Assembly: GCA_947497945.1 (NCBI GenBank)
Contig: CANMIP010000016.1
Coordinates: 1-64,000 of the forward strand
Source: an uncultured Tropicimonas sp.
GTDB taxonomy: Bacteria > Pseudomonadota > Alphaproteobacteria > Rhodobacterales > Rhodobacteraceae
Reading direction: 5' to 3'
DNA length: 64,000 bases
The notes beneath the pieces are model-generated. The model was not told where the DNA came from. It saw only the letters and a program-made list of their open reading frames with translations, and did no database searches. A program made the position numbers and the translations under genes. Positions 59,957 through 64,000 of this stretch are shown here, one piece after another. Position 1 is the stretch's first letter, and each line of letters begins with the position of its first letter.

Positions 59957-59972
59957 CTGACCATTTGGTCAA
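59957..59972 (+). promoter_or_regulatory. RutR operator
   Basis: CTGACCATTTGGTCAA differs from the RutR consensus TTGACCA-N2-TGGTCAA at one position. It lies between rutR and the aminotransferase gene, 57 bp before that ATG. A possible promoter TTGACT (59925-59930), 16-bp spacer, TAGCGT (59947-59952) would place the operator on the transcription start, suiting repression; the promoter is a guess. Confidence 0.85.
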
Positions 59973-60028
59973 ACATAACGACAAGCAAGCCGTTTCAATC
60001 AACGCGGCAGCCAGCAGGGAATAAGCCA

Positions 60029-61354
60029 ATGGTGCTCGACAGCGCGTCTGCTCCAAACGATCTCAGTGCATTCTGGATGCCGTTCACGGCCAATCGCCAG
60101 TTCAAGCAGGCACCGCGGATGTTCGTTTCCGCCGATGGCATGTTCTACAAGACCGATGCCGGGCGCGAGGTGCTCGATGGCACGGCCGGGCTCTGGTGCT
60201 GCAATGCGGGGCATAACCGCCCGAAGATTGTCGAGGCGATCCGCCAGCAGGCGGGCGAGTTGGACTACGCGCCGGCCTTCCAGATGGGGCACCCGAAGGC
60301 GTTCGAACTGGCCTCCGCGCTGCGTGACATGGCGCCGGAGCCGTTCGAGCATGTCTTCTTCACCAATTCCGGGTCCGAATCCGTCGAGACAGCGCTGAAG
60401 ATCGCGCTGGCCTATCACCGCGCCCGTGGCGAGGGGCAGCGGACGCGCCTGATCGGGCGCGAGCGCGGCTATCACGGGGTGAATTTCGGTGGCATCTCGG
60501 TTGGCGGGATCGTCAACAACCGCAAGTTCTTCGGCTCGCTGCTGACCGGCGTGGACCACCTGCCGGCGACCCATCTGCCCGAGAACGCGATGACGCGGGG
60601 CCAGCCGGAACATGGCGATTATCTTGCCGAGGAACTGGAAGCGATCTGCTCGCTGCACGGCCCTGAGACAATCGCGGCGGTGATCGTGGAGCCGATGGCC
60701 GGTTCGACCGGCGTGCTGCTGCCGCCCAAGGGTTACCTCGAGAAGCTGCGCGAGATCTGCACCAAGCACGGCATCCTGCTGATCTTCGACGAGGTCATCA
60801 CCGGGTTCGGGCGTCTCGGCTCCTCCTTTGCCGCCGAGCATTTCGGCGTCATGCCGGACCTGATCACCACCGCCAAGGGCCTGACCAATGGCGTCATCCC
60901 GATGGGCGCCGTGCTGGCCACGTCGCAGATCCATGATGCTTTCATGACCGGCCCTGAGCACATGATCGAGCTGTTCCACGGCTACACCTATTCGGGCAAT
61001 CCGATTGCCTCCGCTGCCGGGCTCGCCACGCTCCAGACCTATCGTGAAGAAGGGCTCTTCGAGCGCGCCGCCGAGCTTGCGCCTTACTGGGAAGACGCGC
61101 TGCATTCGCTGGCCGATTGCCCGCATGTGATCGACATCCGCAATATGGGCCTGATCGGCGCCATCGAGCTTTCCCCGATTGCCGGGGAGCCGACCAAACG
61201 CGCTTTCCAGGCCTTCCTCGACGCCTATGACAAGGGCGTGCTGATCCGCACGACGGGGGACATCATTGCCCTCTCGCCGCCGCTGATCATCGAGAAATCC
61301 CATATCGACCAACTCTTCGGCACGCTGCGCGACGTTCTGACGGCGCTGGACTGA
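60029..61354 (+). CDS. Class III omega-aminotransferase (probably beta-alanine:pyruvate type)
   Basis: PLP enzyme of 441 residues, aminotransferase class III. PLP site: D254 in LIFDEVITGFGRLG and Schiff-base Lys283 in TTAKGLTNGVIPMG; FFTNSGSESVETALKIAL binds the phosphate. FWMPFTANRQFK at the N-terminus is typical of beta-alanine:pyruvate and related omega-aminotransferases. In this operon it should remove the amino group of beta-alanine or 3-aminoisobutyrate, the products of uracil and thymine breakdown. AGCAGGGA is upstream of the ATG. Confidence 0.92.
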   Translation: MVLDSASAPNDLSAFWMPFTANRQFKQAPRMFVSADGMFYKTDAGREVLDGTAGLWCCNAGHNRPKIVEAIRQQAGELDYAPAFQMGHPKAFELASALRDMAPEPFEHVFFTNSGSESVETALKIALAYHRARGEGQRTRLIGRERGYHGVNFGGISVGGIVNNRKFFGSLLTGVDHLPATHLPENAMTRGQPEHGDYLAEELEAICSLHGPETIAAVIVEPMAGSTGVLLPPKGYLEKLREICTKHGILLIFDEVITGFGRLGSSFAAEHFGVMPDLITTAKGLTNGVIPMGAVLATSQIHDAFMTGPEHMIELFHGYTYSGNPIASAAGLATLQTYREEGLFERAAELAPYWEDALHSLADCPHVIDIRNMGLIGAIELSPIAGEPTKRAFQAFLDAYDKGVLIRTTGDIIALSPPLIIEKSHIDQLFGTLRDVLTALD

Positions 61355-61365
61355 GGAGGCGCGAG

Positions 61366-61773
61366 ATGGCGGAACGGGTCAGGGACGGGAGCGAGATGGT
61401 GCGGCAGATGTCGCCGCGCCTGCTTGCCGGTCGCTATGTCTTCCGGACGTTGGAAGACGGGGCCGGGCAGGCGGAGCTCTCCGGCGCGCTGGGCATGTTT
61501 CGCGAGGATGAAGGGCTGTCGGTGATTGTCGAGGCCGGGCCGGACGATGCGGATGCCTATCGCCAGATCACGCTCGACGTCCATTCCGCGCTCGATGGTG
61601 TCGGGCTCACGGCGGCGGTGTCGGTTACGCTGGCGGAGCTGAACATTACCAGCAATGTCGTCGCCGCCAACCATCACGATCATATCTTTGTCCCCGAACA
61701 GATGGCCGAAGCCGCGCTCGATGCGCTGCGCCGGCTCAGCCGGGGTGAACATGTCAACCGGGAAAAGGAATAA
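61366..61773 (+). CDS. ACT-domain protein (ACT_3/DUF2241 type), in the pyrimidine operon
   Basis: Protein of 135 residues: SPRLLAGRYVFRTLEDGAGQ, then MFREDEGLSVIVEAGPDDAD and TLAELNITSNVVAANHHDHIFVPEQMAEAALDAL in order. This fits the two-ACT-unit family of unknown function. ACT domains bind amino acids or related small molecules, so a sensing or allosteric role for beta-alanine or nucleobases is possible, but no binding data can be seen. GGAGG is 7 bp before the ATG; the gene starts 11 bp after the aminotransferase. Confidence 0.75.
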   Translation: MAERVRDGSEMVRQMSPRLLAGRYVFRTLEDGAGQAELSGALGMFREDEGLSVIVEAGPDDADAYRQITLDVHSALDGVGLTAAVSVTLAELNITSNVVAANHHDHIFVPEQMAEAALDALRRLSRGEHVNREKE

Positions 61774-61777
61774 GGCT

Positions 61778-63028
61778 ATGGCCGCACCTGGTGAGAACCT
61801 GAAAATCAACGGCTCCCGTCTTTGGGACAGCATCATGGAAATGGCCAAGATCGGCCCGGGCATCGCCGGTGGCAACAACCGCCAGACGCTGACCGACGAC
61901 GATGCCGCCGGTCGCGCCCTGTTCCAGAGCTGGTGCGAAGCCGCCGGGATGACGATGGGGGTCGACCAGATCGGCAACATGTTCGCCTATCGCGAGGGCA
62001 CGGACCCGGACGCACTGCCCGTCTATGCCGGTTCGCATCTCGATACCCAGCCGACGGGCGGGAAGTATGACGGCGTTCTGGGCGTGCTCGGCGCGCTGGA
62101 AGCCGTGCGCTCGATGAACGATCTCGGGATCAAGACCAAACACCCGATCGTGGTCGTCAACTGGACCAACGAGGAAGGCACGCGCTTTGCGCCCGCCATG
62201 CTCGCCTCCGGCGTCTTTGCCGGCAAACATGAGCTGGACTGGGCCTTTGACCGGGTCGATGCAGAGGGCAAGAAATTCGGCGATGAGCTGGAGCGGATCG
62301 GCTGGAAAGGCGAGGAAGAAGTCGGCGCGCGCAAGATCCATGCGCTGTTCGAGCTGCATATCGAGCAGGGTCCGATCCTCGAAGCCGAGGGCATTGATAT
62401 CGGCGTCGTGACCCATGGGCAGGGTCTGCGCTGGATCGAATGCACAGTGACCGGCAAGGAAAGCCATACCGGCTCGACGCCGATGCCGATGCGCCTGAAT
62501 GCCGGGCGCGGCCTGGCGCGGATCACCGAGTTGGTCCACGAGATCGCGATGAAACACCAGCCGAATTCGGTCGGCGCCATCGGCCATATCGATGTCTACC
62601 CCAACTCGCGCAACATCATCCCCGGCAAGGTCGTCTTCACGGTCGACTTCCGCTCCCATGTCCAGGACATCATCGACGCGATGCTGGAGGAGTTCTATGC
62701 CCGCGCGCCGGGGCTCTGCGAGGAGATCGGGGTGTCGCTGGAAACCGAGATCGTCGGCAGCTTCGACCCTCCCGCCTTCGACGAGAACTGCGTCTCCGCC
62801 GTGCGCGCCGCCGCCGAACGTCTGGGTTACAGCCATATCGACATCGTCTCGGGCGCCGGTCACGATGCCTGCTGGATCAACGATGTGGCGCCGACCTCGA
62901 TGGTCATGTGCCCCTGCGTGGATGGGCTTTCCCATAACGAGGCCGAGGATATCTCGCCGGAATGGGCCGAGGCGGGCGCGAATGTGCTGTTCCACGCGGT
63001 GTTGGAAACGGCGGAGATCGTGGAGTGA
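61778..63028 (+). CDS. Zn-dependent amidohydrolase (N-carbamoyl-beta-alanine amidase type)
   Basis: Protein of 416 residues of the M20/hydantoinase-carbamoylase family. Metal ligands: H87 in YAGSHLDTQPTGGKYDG, D98, E133 in NWTNEEGTRFAPAM, H194 in FELHIEQGP and a C-terminal H in LSHNEAEDIS. The family includes allantoate, beta-ureidopropionate and carbamoyl-amino-acid amidohydrolases. With dihydropyrimidinase and an omega-aminotransferase in the same operon, the natural reaction is N-carbamoyl-beta-alanine to beta-alanine, CO2 and ammonia. The ATG at 61778 is five bases after the ACT-protein stop. Confidence 0.93.
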   Translation: MAAPGENLKINGSRLWDSIMEMAKIGPGIAGGNNRQTLTDDDAAGRALFQSWCEAAGMTMGVDQIGNMFAYREGTDPDALPVYAGSHLDTQPTGGKYDGVLGVLGALEAVRSMNDLGIKTKHPIVVVNWTNEEGTRFAPAMLASGVFAGKHELDWAFDRVDAEGKKFGDELERIGWKGEEEVGARKIHALFELHIEQGPILEAEGIDIGVVTHGQGLRWIECTVTGKESHTGSTPMPMRLNAGRGLARITELVHEIAMKHQPNSVGAIGHIDVYPNSRNIIPGKVVFTVDFRSHVQDIIDAMLEEFYARAPGLCEEIGVSLETEIVGSFDPPAFDENCVSAVRAAAERLGYSHIDIVSGAGHDACWINDVAPTSMVMCPCVDGLSHNEAEDISPEWAEAGANVLFHAVLETAEIVE

Positions 63029-63276
63029 GCAAAGCATTGCCCCTGACGGCTGCCCTGGTCCTGTCCGGCTGTTCTGCGCCGGGCGGGTATCAGGTCGTTG
63101 ATTGGGGGCTGCCGCTGGCGCTTGCGCAGGTATTGCCCGAAGGCGTGACCGCCGAGGACATCCTGCTCAAGGGCGACTGCTACTACTACCGCTACGAAGA
63201 AGAGATTTACCCGCTGCCGCCGACGGAAGCCCAAAGACAGGCCGGGCTGGACCGGTATTGCGAGCTTCCCCAATGA
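63025..63276 (+). CDS. Small lipoprotein in the pyrimidine operon
   Basis: Protein of 83 residues. GTG start overlaps the amidohydrolase stop by four bases (GTGA). MSKALPLTAALVLSGCSAPG is a lipoprotein signal with lipobox LSGC. The mature part contains CYYYRYEEEIYPLPPTEAQR, tyrosine- and acid-rich, and ends YCELPQ. No family is recognised. Its place between two hydrolase genes implies a link to pyrimidine use, perhaps at the cell envelope; this is inference. Confidence 0.7.
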   Translation: MSKALPLTAALVLSGCSAPGGYQVVDWGLPLALAQVLPEGVTAEDILLKGDCYYYRYEEEIYPLPPTEAQRQAGLDRYCELPQ

Positions 63277-63310
63277 CGCGGCGCGGAGAGGAACAACAGG
63301 GAGAAACGAA

Positions 63311-64000
63311 ATGACAACGGTCATCAAGAACGGAACCATCGTCACCGCCGACCTGACCTACAAGTCGGACGTGTTGGTGGAGGGCGGAAAGATCGTGGCC
63401 ATTGGCGAGGGGCTGGTGGGCGACAAGACGCTCGACGCCACCGGCTGCTACGTGATGCCGGGCGGGATCGACCCGCATACCCACCTGGAAATGCCCTTCA
63501 TGGGCACCTATTCGACGGATGATTTCGAGTCCGGGACGCGGGCGGCGCTGGCCGGCGGCACGACGATGGTGGTCGATTTCGCGCTGCCGAGCCCGGGGCA
63601 GGGCCTGCTCGACGCGATTCAGATGTGGGACAACAAGTCGACCCGCGCCAATTGCGATTATTCCTTCCACATGGCGATCACCTGGTGGGGCGAGCAGGTC
63701 TTCAACGAGATGGAAGCCGTGGTTGGTCGCGGCATCAACACCTTCAAGCATTTCATGGCCTATAAAGGCGCGCTTATGGTGAATGATGACGAGCTTTATG
63801 CCTCCTTCCAGCGCTGTGCCGAGCTGGGTGCGACGCCGCTGGTTCATGCCGAGAATGGCGATGTTGTCGCCGAGATGCAGGCCAAGCTGCTGGCCGAGGG
63901 CAATAACGGCCCCGAGGCGCATGCGTTCTCGCGGCCCAGCCAGGTCGAGGGCGAGGCCACCAACCGCGCCATCATGATCGCCGACATGGCCGGTGCGCCG
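63311..64000 (+). CDS. hydA: Dihydropyrimidinase (D-hydantoinase), truncated by the window end
   Basis: The first 230 residues are seen, out of about 480 expected. It opens dihydrouracil or dihydrothymine rings to N-carbamoyl-beta-amino acids. Metal ligands are visible: H56 and H58 in GGIDPHTHLEMP, the carbamylated K152 in FMAYKGAL, and H179 in PLVHAEN. The GAACAACAGGGAGAAACGAA leader gives a good ribosome site for the ATG at 63311. Confidence 0.95.
   Translation, partial: MTTVIKNGTIVTADLTYKSDVLVEGGKIVAIGEGLVGDKTLDATGCYVMPGGIDPHTHLEMPFMGTYSTDDFESGTRAALAGGTTMVVDFALPSPGQGLLDAIQMWDNKSTRANCDYSFHMAITWWGEQVFNEMEAVVGRGINTFKHFMAYKGALMVNDDELYASFQRCAELGATPLVHAENGDVVAEMQAKLLAEGNNGPEAHAFSRPSQVEGEATNRAIMIADMAGAP

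Overview
The window is GC-rich, densely packed and dominated by gene families typical of alphaproteobacteria of the Rhodobacterales (Roseobacter/Paracoccus-like) group. The markers are an NDUFS4-type complex I accessory subunit, NnrU, a small GC-rich CspA, RTX proteins, XdhABC in one operon with a BMP-type nucleoside transporter, and the PreT/PreA/RutR/dihydropyrimidinase pyrimidine module. I assign the group by family resemblance only; no rRNA or tRNA gene is visible and the species cannot be named.

Layout. 1-1800: an exact 63-bp tandem duplication, then an AT-richer gene for an SMC/ABC-type ATPase fused to a Toprim-like domain (OLD/PARIS-like, a possible phage-defence gene). 1860-11438 (minus): one operon, xdhA-xdhB-xdhC-ABC ATPase-permease-permease-BMP lipoprotein-type binding protein, which couples purine/nucleoside uptake to hypoxanthine/xanthine oxidation. 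12018-15479: dnaE. 15574-24950: small stress, redox and envelope genes, uvrB, a complex I subunit and a cold-shock gene. 25036-29024 (minus): a BKACE-family enzyme and a large RTX protein with a glycosidase-like N-terminus. 29339-33726: a sulfotransferase-GT90 fusion, a second sulfotransferase, and a FabH-like enzyme coupled to a 26-residue lipoprotein. 33877-37876: membrane proteins, a TerB-like protein, a phosphomannomutase/phosphoglucomutase and NnrU. 37968-46784: nagA, a penicillin-binding-type serine hydrolase, a complete oppABCDF peptide importer and a methyltransferase-like gene, suggesting cell-wall peptide/amino-sugar recovery. 46914-48326: an unknown protein with an alanine-rich repeat tract. 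48426-55854: cytochrome c, a Pqi/MCE lipid-transport system with PqiA split in two, RadC and a CDF metal exporter. 56170-64000: reductive pyrimidine degradation: preT-preA, then rutR facing an operon of aminotransferase, ACT-domain protein, amidohydrolase, small lipoprotein and dihydropyrimidinase (cut by the window end), with a near-perfect RutR operator between them.

Together, both nucleobase classes are handled in this window: purines by the xdh/BMP operon and pyrimidines by the pre/rutR/hyd operon. An intergenic repeat of about 165 bp with terminal inverted repeats occurs three times, near both ends of the purine operon and in the pyrimidine region. Other points of interest are a 75-bp in-frame insertion in xdhB, a 12-G homopolymer upstream of preT, and two uncharacterised genes embedded in the pyrimidine operon.
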